Assembly: GCA_016125555.1 (NCBI GenBank)
Contig: WGLN01000011.1
Coordinates: 62,001 to 126,000, forward strand
Source of the DNA: Porphyrobacter sp.
GTDB taxonomy: Bacteria > Pseudomonadota > Alphaproteobacteria > Sphingomonadales > Sphingomonadaceae
Reading direction: 5' to 3'
DNA length: 64,000 nucleotides
The translations under genes were made by a program, and so were the position numbers. Positions 19,366 through 28,521 of this stretch are shown here, piece by piece. The notes below the pieces were generated by a model. The model had not been told where the DNA came from, did no database searches, and saw nothing but the letters and a program-made list of their open reading frames with translations. How positions within the stretch are numbered: the stretch's first letter is position 1; every line of letters starts with the position of its first letter.

Positions 19366-22300
19366 ATGCTCACCGCCCGCCTCGCCGCGTTCGAGATCCG
19401 CTACCAGCTGACCAGCCCGACCTTCTGGGTCTCGGTGGCGATCTTCTTTCTGATCGGCTTCGCCATTTCGGCCAGTTCCGAGGTCAATATCGGCACCCCG
19501 GGCGCGGTCCACGAGAATTCGCCCTATGCGGTCACCATCGCGCTCGCGCTGTTCGGGCTGTTCTACCTTTTTGTCATCACCGCTTTCGTCGCCAATGCCG
19601 TGGTGCGCGACGACACCACCGGTTTTGGCCCGATGATCCGCGCGACGCCGGTGGGGCGTTCGCGCTTCCTCGCGGGGCGGTTCCTCGGCGGACTGGCGGT
19701 GGTCACGCTCGGCTACATGGCGGTGCCGCTCGGCATCGCGGCGGGCGCGGCGATGCCGTGGGTCGATCCCGAGACGGTCGGGCCGGGCGGCTTTGCGACC
19801 TATGCGTGGCCGTTCCTGGTCATTGCCGTTCCCAATCTCGTCCTTTCCTCCGCGGTGCTCTTCAGCCTCGCCACGCTGACGCGATCAATGCTGGCGAGCT
19901 ATATTGGGGTGCTGGTGCTGGTGATGGCCTACCTCATCGCCACTTCGGTGCTGGACAGCCAACCCCAATATCAGGACGCGGTGGCGCGCTTCGAACCGAT
20001 GGCAATCGGCGCGATCCAAGAGGTTTCGCGCTACTGGACAGCGGCGGAGATGAACAGCCGGCTGATCCCGCTCGAGGGCAATCTGCTCGTCAACCGCGTG
20101 CTGGCACTGGTCTGGGCGGCGCTGTTTCTCGGCCTCGCCTGGGCGCGCTTCAGCATGACCGAGCGCGCGCCCTCCCGGTGGCGGCAAAAGCGCCTCGCCC
20201 GGCAGGCGACTCAAGCGGCCGAGGCCGAAACCACCCGCCCGCGCGCGCCTGCTGCAAGGGTGCACCGCAAGCTCGGTGCAGGCCACGCGCTTGCCAGCTT
20301 CCTGGTGCGGCTCCGGATGGAGACGCTGCTGGTGCTCAGGAGCCCCGGCCTCATCGTCCTGCTGCTGATCGGGGTGACGCTGACCGCGGTCAATCTCGCG
20401 CTGTCGAAGACCCAGTTCGGCACGCCCTCCTACCCGCTCACCGCCAACATCATCGGCACGGTGGTCGGCAGCATGAGCCTGTTCAGCCTGATCGTCGCGG
20501 TGTTCTATGGCGGCGAACTGGTGTGGCGCGAGCGCGATGTGCGGATCGGCGAGATCATCGACGTCGCCCCGGCGCCCGCCTGGGCGATCTTCGTGCCCAA
20601 GATTCTCGCGATCTTCGTGGTGCTGCTGCTGATGGCGTTGACCGGGATGAGCGCCGGGATCGTCTACCAGCTGATCAAGGGCGCGCCGAGCATCGACGCC
20701 GGGCTCTACCTCGTCTCCTACGTCCTGCCGCAGAGCATCGACCTGCTGCTGATCGCGGTGCTGGCGGTGGCTTTCCAGGTCGTCAGCCCCAACAAGTACA
20801 TGGGCTGGGGGATCACGCTGGCGTGGTTCGTGGGTCGCATCTTCCTGCAGAACCTCGGCTATTCGAACATGCTCTACACGTTCGGCGCGACGCCGGGCGA
20901 GCCCCTGAGCGACATGAACGGCACCGGCGGCTTCTGGACGGGCGGGCTGTGGGCGCGTGCCTATTGGGGCGCGTTCGGGGTGCTGCTGCTGGTGCTGGCG
21001 CACTGGGCATGGCCGCGCGGGACGGTGACCGCGGTGTTGCCCCGCCTCAGGGGCATTCCGCGGCGCGTCACGGCCGCCTCGGGCGGGATCGCGCTGGCGG
21101 CGGTGGCGACGATGATCGGCACCGGGATGTTCATCAATTACAACATCAAGGTGCTCAACGAATACTGGACCTTCAACGAGCGCGAAGCCTGGTCCGCCGA
21201 CTACGAGCGCAAATACCTCAAGTACGAGAGCCTGCCGCGCCCGGTGGTGACCGATGTCGCCTTCGACGTCGCGATCTACCCGGACGAGCGGCGGATGACG
21301 GTGACGGGGCATTACGACTTGCGCAACGACACCGGCGCGCCGATCCGGGAAGTGCACGTGCGCAAGGGTGCCCAGACGACCGAGTTCACCCGGCTCGACC
21401 TCGCCGGAGCGCGCCTTGCCAGCGACGACGAGCGCTTCGGCTATCGCATCTACCGCTTCGACACGCCGCTCGCTCCGGGTGCGACGACCCGGCTCGACTT
21501 CGCCTCGCAGCTGTGGCGGCGCGGCTTCGCCAATGACGGCGCGGCCACCGACCTCGTCGACAACGGCACCTTCGTGAACAACCGTGCCTTCGCACCCGTG
21601 ATCGGCATGGACCGCAACGGCCTGCTGCGCGACCGCACCCAGCGCCGCCGCCAGGGCCTCTCCGACGAGCTGCAGGTGGCGCAGCTCGAGGACACCGCTG
21701 CGCAGCGCAACAACTACATCCAGGCCGACTGGGTCAATTCGCGCATCACCATCAGCACCGAGGCCGACCAGGTGCCGATCGCGCCGGGCAACAAGCTGTC
21801 CGACACGGTCGAGGGCGATCGCCGCATCGCGGTGTTCGCAAGCCCCGCGCCGATCCTCAACTTCTTCTCGGTGCAATCGGCGCGCTATGCCGTCGCCGAG
21901 GACCGCGCCGGCGATGTCGAACTCGCGGTCTATCACGATCCGCGCCACGCCTGGAACGTGCCCGCGATGCTCGCGGCGATGAAGACCGCGCTCGGCTACT
22001 ACACCCGCAATTTCGGCCCCTACCAGTTCGGCTATGCCCGGATCGTCGAGTTCCCGGGCTACGCGAGCTTCGCGCAGGCCTTCGCCGGGACCATGCCCTA
22101 TTCGGAGAGCATCGGCTTTGCCGCCGATGTGCGCGATCCCGAGAGCATCGACTACGTCTCCTACGTTACCGCGCACGAACTGGCGCACCAATACTGGGCG
22201 CACCAGATCGTGGGTGCGGACATGCAGGGCGGGACGCTGCTGTCCGAGACGCTGGCGCAGTACAGCGCGCTGATGGTGATGAAGCAGCTCTATGGCGAGG

Positions 22301-22962
22301 ACAAGATCCGGCGCTTCCTCAAGTACGAGCTCGACCAGTACCTCTCCGGGCGCAAGTCCGATCCGATCGGCGAGCGGCCGATGATCCGCGTCGAGAACCA
22401 GTCCTACATCCATTACCGCAAGGGCAGCCTGGTGATGTACCTGCTCCAGCGCCGCCTCGGCGAGGATGCGGTCAACCGCGCGCTCACGCGCCTGCTCGAC
22501 CGCTATCGCTTCAAGAGCGCGCCCTATCCGCGCAGCCTCGATCTCCTCGCCGAGCTGCGCAAGGAGGCGACCACGCCCGAACAGCAGGCGCTGATCACCG
22601 ATCTGTTCGAGACGATCACGATCTACGACCTCAAGGCCAAGGCCGCCACCGCGCGCCGCAATGCGGACGGCAGCTGGACCACCCGTATCACCGTGGAGGC
22701 CGGCAAGTTCACCGCCGATGCCAAGGGCAAAGAGACGCCGACGAAGCTCGCCGAGCCGATCGAGGTCGGGGTGTTCACCGCGCGGCCCGGACAAGGCGCC
22801 TTCGACAAGGCGGACGTGCTGAAAATGGAGCGCCGCCCGATCGCCACCGGCGCGCAGGTGGTCGAGGTGGTCACCGCGAAGAAGCCTGCCTTCGCCGGGA
22901 TCGACCCCTACAATTTCTACATCGACCGGGATTCGGAGGACAACCTCGTCGCGGTCGAGTGA
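19366..22962 (+). CDS. ABC-2 permease fused to M1-family zinc aminopeptidase
   Basis: 1198 residues. Residues about 1-270 and 300-600 are two homologous permease halves, each with roughly six hydrophobic helices. From about residue 620 follows an M1-peptidase module with beta-rich N-domain and the zinc motif HELAH at 937-941, the third ligand being E961 in LLSETLAQYS. The spacing to that glutamate is one residue longer than the classical M1 pattern, as known for this fusion type. The peptidase would face the periplasm if the last permease helix exits outward. With the adjacent ATPase it could couple peptide export to trimming. Function inferred. Confidence 0.92.
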   Translation: MLTARLAAFEIRYQLTSPTFWVSVAIFFLIGFAISASSEVNIGTPGAVHENSPYAVTIALALFGLFYLFVITAFVANAVVRDDTTGFGPMIRATPVGRSRFLAGRFLGGLAVVTLGYMAVPLGIAAGAAMPWVDPETVGPGGFATYAWPFLVIAVPNLVLSSAVLFSLATLTRSMLASYIGVLVLVMAYLIATSVLDSQPQYQDAVARFEPMAIGAIQEVSRYWTAAEMNSRLIPLEGNLLVNRVLALVWAALFLGLAWARFSMTERAPSRWRQKRLARQATQAAEAETTRPRAPAARVHRKLGAGHALASFLVRLRMETLLVLRSPGLIVLLLIGVTLTAVNLALSKTQFGTPSYPLTANIIGTVVGSMSLFSLIVAVFYGGELVWRERDVRIGEIIDVAPAPAWAIFVPKILAIFVVLLLMALTGMSAGIVYQLIKGAPSIDAGLYLVSYVLPQSIDLLLIAVLAVAFQVVSPNKYMGWGITLAWFVGRIFLQNLGYSNMLYTFGATPGEPLSDMNGTGGFWTGGLWARAYWGAFGVLLLVLAHWAWPRGTVTAVLPRLRGIPRRVTAASGGIALAAVATMIGTGMFINYNIKVLNEYWTFNEREAWSADYERKYLKYESLPRPVVTDVAFDVAIYPDERRMTVTGHYDLRNDTGAPIREVHVRKGAQTTEFTRLDLAGARLASDDERFGYRIYRFDTPLAPGATTRLDFASQLWRRGFANDGAATDLVDNGTFVNNRAFAPVIGMDRNGLLRDRTQRRRQGLSDELQVAQLEDTAAQRNNYIQADWVNSRITISTEADQVPIAPGNKLSDTVEGDRRIAVFASPAPILNFFSVQSARYAVAEDRAGDVELAVYHDPRHAWNVPAMLAAMKTALGYYTRNFGPYQFGYARIVEFPGYASFAQAFAGTMPYSESIGFAADVRDPESIDYVSYVTAHELAHQYWAHQIVGADMQGGTLLSETLAQYSALMVMKQLYGEDKIRRFLKYELDQYLSGRKSDPIGERPMIRVENQSYIHYRKGSLVMYLLQRRLGEDAVNRALTRLLDRYRFKSAPYPRSLDLLAELRKEATTPEQQALITDLFETITIYDLKAKAATARRNADGSWTTRITVEAGKFTADAKGKETPTKLAEPIEVGVFTARPGQGAFDKADVLKMERRPIATGAQVVEVVTAKKPAFAGIDPYNFYIDRDSEDNLVAVE

Positions 22963-22972
22963 GGCGCGGCGC

Positions 22973-24292
22973 TCAGCGGAAGCGGGCGGGCTTGAGGTCG
23001 TATCGGGCCAGCTTGTCGTAAAGCGTCTTGCGCGGGGTGCCGAGCAGCGCCTGAAGCTGCGTGATGTCGCCCCGGCAGCGGCGCAGCGCGTCCTCGAGCA
23101 CGGTGCGCTCGAACTCCGCGACGATCTGCTGGAGCGGCCGCCCGCCCGCAACCGGGGTTTCCGCCGCGCCCTCTCCGGCGAGGCCCAGCACGAGCGCGCG
23201 GGCATAGGTGCCCAGCTCGTGCAGGTTGCCCGGCCAGTCGTGCGAGAGCACGTGCCGCCAGTGCCCTTCGCCGATCTCGGGTGCGGCGATGTCGAGCGCG
23301 CGCGCATGGCGGGCCACGAACAGGCGGAACAGCTCGGGCACGTCCTCGCGCCGTTCGGCAAGAGTCGGGAAGGCGATCTGCACCGCCCCGAGCCGGTGCC
23401 ACAACGCCTCGCGCCCGGTCGCCGCGTCCTGGCCCGCCGGCCGGGCGATGACGATCCGCAGGTTGAGCCGCCGCGGCCGGTCGGCGCCGATGGCAAGCAG
23501 CTGGCGGCTCTCGACCAGCGCCATCAGTCGCGCGGTCAGCACCGGGCTGGCCGCCGCGATGCCATCGAGGAACAGCGTTCCGCCATTGGCGCGCTCGATC
23601 ATCCCGGTGCGCGACAGGCCCGCCGCCGGGTCGCGCCCGAACAGCAGCAGCTCGGCATCCTCGTGGGCGAGAATCCCGGCGTCGACGGTGACGAAAGGCC
23701 GGCTGCGGCGCGGGCCGAGATCGTGGATCAGCCGCGCCGCGTGGCTCTTGCCGGTGCCCGGCGCGCCGGTCAGCACCACGTCGATCTCCGAGCGGGCCAC
23801 CCCCTCGATCACCGAGCGCAGTCGCACGGCGGCGGGCGAGGAACCGGGGATCGTGCCCTGCGCGCCGCGTCCCGCCTCTTCGCGCAACCGGCGGTTCTCG
23901 AGCGCCAGCGCGCGGCGCTCGCTCGCCGCGCGGACGGCGCGCAGCAGGTCGGCCGAGGAGAACGGCTTGGTGAGGAAATCCGCCGCGCCGTTCTTCATCG
24001 CCTCGACCGCCATGGCGACATCGCCGTGCCCGGTGACGAGGATCACCGGCAGGTCCGGGTCAATTTCGCGGAGCGCGGCGAAGAACGCGATCCCGTCCAT
24101 CCCCGGCATCCTGACGTCGCTCACCACCACGCCGGGGTAGTCCGCGTCGAGCGAGGCGAGCGCGGCGCGGGCATCGGGAAAGGGGGTGACCTCGGCGCCC
24201 TCGAGGCTCAGCGCCTGCATGGTCGCATCGCGCAGCGCAGGGTCGTCCTCGACCAGCGCGACCTGCAGCGGCAAGGCGGGCGGCGCGCTCAT
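22973..24292 (-). CDS. dctD: DctD-like response regulator with degenerate AAA+ domain
   Basis: 439 residues. The receiver domain has E15-D16-D17, phospho-acceptor D59 (VVSDVRMPGMDG), T87 and K109. The central AAA+ domain keeps Walker A (GAPGTGKS, 176-183), but the ELFGHEKGAFTGA region reads LLLFGRDPAAGLSRTG, so the sigma-54 contact loop is missing, and Walker B ends LFLDG instead of LFLDE (D243-G244). A Fis-type helix-turn-helix closes the protein (DITQLQALLGTPRKTLYDKL). Paired with the kinase by a four-base overlap. It probably binds DNA under phospho-control but is unlikely to remodel sigma-54 polymerase. Confidence 0.85.
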   Translation of the reverse strand: MSAPPALPLQVALVEDDPALRDATMQALSLEGAEVTPFPDARAALASLDADYPGVVVSDVRMPGMDGIAFFAALREIDPDLPVILVTGHGDVAMAVEAMKNGAADFLTKPFSSADLLRAVRAASERRALALENRRLREEAGRGAQGTIPGSSPAAVRLRSVIEGVARSEIDVVLTGAPGTGKSHAARLIHDLGPRRSRPFVTVDAGILAHEDAELLLFGRDPAAGLSRTGMIERANGGTLFLDGIAAASPVLTARLMALVESRQLLAIGADRPRRLNLRIVIARPAGQDAATGREALWHRLGAVQIAFPTLAERREDVPELFRLFVARHARALDIAAPEIGEGHWRHVLSHDWPGNLHELGTYARALVLGLAGEGAAETPVAGGRPLQQIVAEFERTVLEDALRRCRGDITQLQALLGTPRKTLYDKLARYDLKPARFR

Positions 24293-25968
24293 GCCGCGGG
24301 TATGACCATGGTGAAGCGCGCGCCCCCGGCGGTGTCCTCGTGGACGAGATCGCCGCCGAGCTGGCGCATGATGTCGCGCGCAATCGCGAGGCCCAGCCCG
24401 ATCCCTTCGCTGCGCCCCGTCGCGAAGGGCTGGAACAGGCTGTCGCGCAGGTCGCGCGGCACGCCCGGGCCGCTGTCGGTGACCGAGAGGCGCAGTTCGG
24501 CGCCGTCCGCGGCAATGGCGAGCGCGATGGTGCCGCCTTCTCCCAGCGCCTGCACCGCGTTCTGGAGCAGGTTGACCAGCACCTGTTCGAGCTGGACATG
24601 GCGCGCCCGGACCCGCGCGGCGGCGGCGGCCTCGGGCGCGGGGAGGGCGAGCGCGATGCCTTTCTGGCGGAGCTGGTCGCGCAGCAGCAGCAGCGAGCCG
24701 TCGATGACCTCGGCGAGGGTGACGAGCCGCGGCTCTTCGGCCGTCCGACGGCTGAAGTGCAGCTGTTCGGCGGTGATCTCGCCGATGCGGCCCGCCAGCC
24801 CGGCGATCCGCGCGAAGTTCTCGGCGGCCTCGTCGCGGCGCTCGGCAGCGAGCAGGCGCGCGCCGTTCTCGGCATAGACCTGCATCGCGGCGAGCGGCTG
24901 GCGGATCTCGTGCCCCAGCCCGGCGGTGATCTGGCCGAGCGTGGCGAGGCGGTTGGCCTGCTGCAACTGGTCGCGCAGCATCGCGGTCTGGCTGGCAACC
25001 TCGGCCGCGGCGCGTGCCTGGCGCTGGCGCCGCCACAGGTAGGCGCCCGCCCCTGCGAGCGCGAGAAGCGCGAGCCCCGCCACTCCGGCGAGCCGCCCGT
25101 TGGCCAGCGCCACCGACACGCGCGGCGTCGGGTCGGCGAGCAGGTGCAGCTCCCAGCCGACCGGCGCGATCGGCTGGATCTTCTCGATCAGCCGGACCGG
25201 CGAGGCGGCACCCTGCGCGGCCTCGGGAAGCGCGAAAGGCTGCGGTTCGGCGACCCCGAAGCGCATCGCGTCGCGCGCCGGATCGCGTGGCTGCGCCCGT
25301 CCGTCACCCGCGGCGCGGAACCGCCAGTCGGGATTGCTGGCGAGCAGCACGATCCCGTCGGCGTCGGTGACGAACACCCCGTCCTCGGCGTTGCGCCAGC
25401 GCGCTTCGAGCCGGTCGAACTCGACCTTCACCGCAACCACCCCGAGCGGCGCGGTCGCGGGGCCGACCCGTTCCGCGAGGTAGAGCCCCGGGCGCCGGCT
25501 CACGGTGCCCAGGGCGAATTCGCTTGCCGTGCCATCGGCAAGCGCGCCGGAGAAGTATTCGCGAAAGCCGTAATTGGAGCCGATGAAGCTGTCGGGACGG
25601 TCCCAATTGCTCGCCGCCAGCGTGGTGCCCCTCGCGTCCATCAGGTAGATCGCCGCGGCATCGGTCTGTCCGGCGAGTGCGGCGAGGCGGCGGTTCAGGA
25701 CGCGCTGGCGATCGCCGCCGCGCGCGGAGAGCAGCGCGGCGACTTCGGGATCGACGGCGAGCACGCGCGGCACGAGGCTGAACTTGTTGAGCTCGCTTTC
25801 CAGTCCCGCGGCGAGGATCGCCGCCTGGCTGGTCGCCGCCGCGCGGGTCTCGGCGAGCGCGCCGACCCGCACCGCCCGGTCGAGCCCGAGCATGGCCAGT
25901 GCCGACACGAGGAGCAGCGCCGCCAGTCCGATCGGCAGCAGGTGCCAGCGCCCCAGCCTGTGTTGCAT
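24289..25968 (-). CDS. dctB: DctB-like sensor histidine kinase
   Basis: 559 residues. Two membrane helices (about 11-29 and 291-311) bracket a periplasmic double-Cache/PAS-like sensor domain of the DctB type. The cytoplasmic part has the phospho-acceptor H353 in [13 protein letters not shown], the N-box [19 protein letters not shown] and GIGLGLAI. It senses C4-dicarboxylates in known systems and phosphorylates DctD, encoded immediately downstream with overlap. The ATG at 25968 follows the TTTCCCTC-complement GGGAAAG ribosome-binding site. It is divergent from dctA. Confidence 0.9.
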   Translation of the reverse strand: MQHRLGRWHLLPIGLAALLLVSALAMLGLDRAVRVGALAETRAAATSQAAILAAGLESELNKFSLVPRVLAVDPEVAALLSARGGDRQRVLNRRLAALAGQTDAAAIYLMDARGTTLAASNWDRPDSFIGSNYGFREYFSGALADGTASEFALGTVSRRPGLYLAERVGPATAPLGVVAVKVEFDRLEARWRNAEDGVFVTDADGIVLLASNPDWRFRAAGDGRAQPRDPARDAMRFGVAEPQPFALPEAAQGAASPVRLIEKIQPIAPVGWELHLLADPTPRVSVALANGRLAGVAGLALLALAGAGAYLWRRQRQARAAAEVASQTAMLRDQLQQANRLATLGQITAGLGHEIRQPLAAMQVYAENGARLLAAERRDEAAENFARIAGLAGRIGEITAEQLHFSRRTAEEPRLVTLAEVIDGSLLLLRDQLRQKGIALALPAPEAAAAARVRARHVQLEQVLVNLLQNAVQALGEGGTIALAIAADGAELRLSVTDSGPGVPRDLRDSLFQPFATGRSEGIGLGLAIARDIMRQLGGDLVHEDTAGGARFTMVIPAA

Positions 25969-25997
25969 CTTTCCCTCGCCCCCGCCCTCGAGCGGAC

Positions 25998-26017
25998 TTG
26001 TGCGCTTTTCCGCAAAA
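25998..26017. promoter_or_regulatory. Upstream copy of a putative DctD-binding inverted repeat
   Basis: TTGTGCGCTTTTCCGCAAAA is an imperfect 20-base inverted repeat between dctB and dctA. It matches the second copy at both ends (TTGTGCG and TCCGCA); the two centres are 32 bases apart, about three helical turns, as is typical of tandem activator sites for DctD in rhizobia. Confidence 0.55.
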
Positions 26018-26029
26018 CAGGCAAGGTTT

Positions 26030-26049
26030 TTGTGCGGAAATCCGCACAA
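26030..26049. promoter_or_regulatory. Downstream copy of a putative DctD-binding inverted repeat
   Basis: TTGTGCGGAAATCCGCACAA has arms that pair perfectly around a central AA (26033-26048 core GTGCGGA/TCCGCAC). It lies 132 bases before the dctA ATG, and TTGTCA at 26051-26056 directly beside it could be a -35 box. No sigma-54 -24/-12 element (GG-N10-GC) was found between this site and dctA. Confidence 0.6.
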
Positions 26050-26180
26050 ATTGTCACATCACTGTCGCCAAGTCGCTGATTTTGCTGTGTCTGCTCTGCC
26101 CATGCGATTTTCTTGCACGCGCCGCGCCGCTGGCTGATCCTCGGCCCCGGAGAGACAGGAGCCGGGGGAACCAGCGAGCG

Positions 26181-27566
26181 ATGGGTTCGCACACTGCCAC
26201 GAATGCGCCCGCCGATGCGGCGGCGAAGAAGCCGCTTTACCGCCAGCTGTATGTGCAGGTGCTCACGGCGATCGCGCTGGGCGCCGCACTTGGCCATTTC
26301 GCGCCCGAATGGGGCGTGGCGCTCAAGCCGCTGGGCGACGGTTTCATCAAGCTCGTCAAGATGATCATCGCGCCGGTGATCTTCCTCACCGTCGCGACCG
26401 GCATCGCCGGGATGAAGGACATGAAGGCGGTCGGCAGCGTTGCGGGCAAGGCCTTCGCCTACTTCCTGTTCTTCTCGACCCTTGCGCTGATCATCGGGCT
26501 GGTCGTCGCCAATGTGGTGCGGCCGGGCGAGGGGCTCAACATCGACCCCGCGACGCTCGATACCGCTGCGGTGGCTGGCTATGCCAAGACGGCCGAGGCG
26601 CAGTCGATCAGCGGCTTCCTGCTCGCCATCATTCCCGAGACCCTGTTCAGCGCCGTCACGGAAGGAAATATCCTCCAAGTGCTGCTGGTCGCAATCCTCG
26701 CGGGCCTCGCGATCGCGGCGACACGCCCGCACAGCGATCTGGTGATGGACGTGCTCGCCTCCTTCAGCGAGGTGGTGTTCAAGCTCGTCCACATGCTGAT
26801 GCGCTTCGCGCCGATCGGGGCATTCGGCGCGATCGCCTTCACCATCGGCGAATTCGGACTGGGCTCGCTCGCCAGCCTCGCGGCGCTGGTGGCGACCTTC
26901 TATCTCACCTCGCTGCTGTTCGTGCTGGTGGTGCTGGGGGTGGTCGGTTTCCTCAACGGGTTCTCGATCTTCGCGCTGATCCGTTACCTGCGCGCCGAGC
27001 TGTTGCTGGTGCTCGGCACCTCCTCCTCCGAGGCCGCGCTGCCGAGCCTGATGGAGAAGATGGAGATCGCCGGTTGCAACAAGGCGGTGGTCGGGCTGGT
27101 GGTGCCGACGGGCTATTCCTTCAATCTCGACGGCACCAACATCTACATGACGCTGGCCGCGCTGTTCATCGCGCAGGCACTGGGGATCGAGCTGTCGCTG
27201 TCCGAACAGCTTGCGCTGGTGCTGGTGGCGATGATCAGCTCCAAGGGCGCGGCGGGCGTGACCGGGGCGGGCTTCGTGATCCTCGCCGCGACGCTTTCGG
27301 TGGTGCCGAGCGTGCCGGTCGCGGGGATGGCGCTGATCCTCGGCATCGACCGCTTCATGTCCGAATGCCGCGCGCTCACCAATTTCATCGGCAACGCGGT
27401 GGCGACGATCGTGGTGGCGCGCTGGGAGAACGGGCTCGACCGCGAACGGCTCACCGCCGCCATGGCCGGGAGGCCGTTGCCGCTCGAGGCCGAGGACATC
27501 GAGCGCCACGAGCGCAGCGGTTCCGTCGGCGAGACGGCCGCGCGGGTGCTGGAGAAGACCCCGTGA
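26181..27566 (+). CDS. dctA: C4-dicarboxylate transporter DctA
   Basis: 461 residues, a dicarboxylate:cation symporter of the glutamate-transporter fold. [27 protein letters not shown] (the serine-rich hairpin) and [14 protein letters not shown] are diagnostic of DctA. About eight membrane helices plus two re-entrant loops are expected. It imports succinate, fumarate and malate into the cytosol. It is divergent from dctBD, which should activate it through the two inverted repeats in the gap. Unusually, its stop overlaps the GTG start of an exported esterase, so four genes may be co-transcribed. Confidence 0.95.
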   Translation: MGSHTATNAPADAAAKKPLYRQLYVQVLTAIALGAALGHFAPEWGVALKPLGDGFIKLVKMIIAPVIFLTVATGIAGMKDMKAVGSVAGKAFAYFLFFSTLALIIGLVVANVVRPGEGLNIDPATLDTAAVAGYAKTAEAQSISGFLLAIIPETLFSAVTEGNILQVLLVAILAGLAIAATRPHSDLVMDVLASFSEVVFKLVHMLMRFAPIGAFGAIAFTIGEFGLGSLASLAALVATFYLTSLLFVLVVLGVVGFLNGFSIFALIRYLRAELLLVLGTSSSEAALPSLMEKMEIAGCNKAVVGLVVPTGYSFNLDGTNIYMTLAALFIAQALGIELSLSEQLALVLVAMISSKGAAGVTGAGFVILAATLSVVPSVPVAGMALILGIDRFMSECRALTNFIGNAVATIVVARWENGLDRERLTAAMAGRPLPLEAEDIERHERSGSVGETAARVLEKTP

Positions 27567-28519
27567 TCGCGCGGCGCGGCCTGCTCGCGGGCGGCATGGT
27601 GCTGGCGCTGTTCGCCGGTGGCCTGCCGCTGCCCGCCCTTGCCGCCGCCGCGCCGGAGGAAATCCTGCTGTGGCCCGGCACACCGCCCGGCAACGGCAGG
27701 GTCACCGGCCCGGAAAAGATCGGCACAAGCGGCGCGGGCAAGGGCGCGGTCTCCAACGTCTCGACCCCGCGGATGCGGGTCTATCGTCCGGCGGTTCCCA
27801 ACGGCGCGGCGGTGCTGGTGGCCGGCGGGGGCGGCTATTTCCGTATCCAGCTGCAGAAGGAGAGCACCCCGGCGGCCGAATGGCTGCGCGCGCGCGGCTT
27901 CACCGTGTTCGAGCTGATCTACCGCCTGCCCAACGACGGCTGGGACGCGAGCGCGCCGTTCATGGACGCGCAGCGCGCGATGAAGATTATCCGCACCCGC
28001 GCGGGCGAGTTCGGGGTCGATCCGGCAAGGATCGGGGTGATGGGCTTTTCGGCGGGCGGCCACCTTGCCGGTTTCACCGCCTACCAGCCGGACCGCGCGT
28101 TCTATGCAGGCGCCGACGCCTACGAACACGTCTCGGCGCGGCCCGATTTCGCGGTGCTGCTGTTCCCGGTGGTGACCCTGCGCAAGCCCTACGACACGAC
28201 GCGCACACGCCGCGAGATCGTCGGCGACAAGGCGAGCGCCAAGGCCGAGGCCGCGTGGTCGCTCGACACCTGGGCGAGCAAGGACGCGCCGCCGACCATC
28301 ATCTTCGCCGCCGCCGACGATCCCACCACGCCCCCCGGCCACGGCATCCTCCTGTTCGAGACCCTCGTCGCCGCCGGGGCGAGCGCGGAGCTGCACCTGT
28401 TCCGGAACGGCGGCCACGGTTGGGGTCTGGGCACGGCCGAGCAAGTCATCAGCCAGTGGCCCGCGCTGTTCGAACATTGGGCGCGGTCGCTGAACATCAT
28501 CGAAAAACAGGGAGAATGA
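27563..28519 (+). CDS. Exported alpha/beta hydrolase (carbohydrate-esterase-like)
   Basis: 318 residues from GTG 27563, overlapping the dctA stop (GTGA). The N-terminus [20 protein letters not shown] with two arginines and an ALA cleavage region is a Sec or Tat signal, so the protein is exported. The nucleophile is S163 in GFSAGGH, with a likely acid in [11 protein letters not shown] and base in [18 protein letters not shown] near the start is shared with xylan/acetyl esterases of the BD-FAE type. Its position with a TonB receptor and M14 peptidase suggests degradation of an ester-bearing nutrient. Confidence 0.87.
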   Translation: MIARRGLLAGGMVLALFAGGLPLPALAAAAPEEILLWPGTPPGNGRVTGPEKIGTSGAGKGAVSNVSTPRMRVYRPAVPNGAAVLVAGGGGYFRIQLQKESTPAAEWLRARGFTVFELIYRLPNDGWDASAPFMDAQRAMKIIRTRAGEFGVDPARIGVMGFSAGGHLAGFTAYQPDRAFYAGADAYEHVSARPDFAVLLFPVVTLRKPYDTTRTRREIVGDKASAKAEAAWSLDTWASKDAPPTIIFAAADDPTTPPGHGILLFETLVAAGASAELHLFRNGGHGWGLGTAEQVISQWPALFEHWARSLNIIEKQGE

Positions 28520-28521
28520 AC

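Noticed and set aside
26050..26180. Sigma-54 promoter for dctA
   Set aside because: No GG and GC dinucleotides at the required spacing were found; TTTTGCTG and TTGCAC lack the -24 partner.
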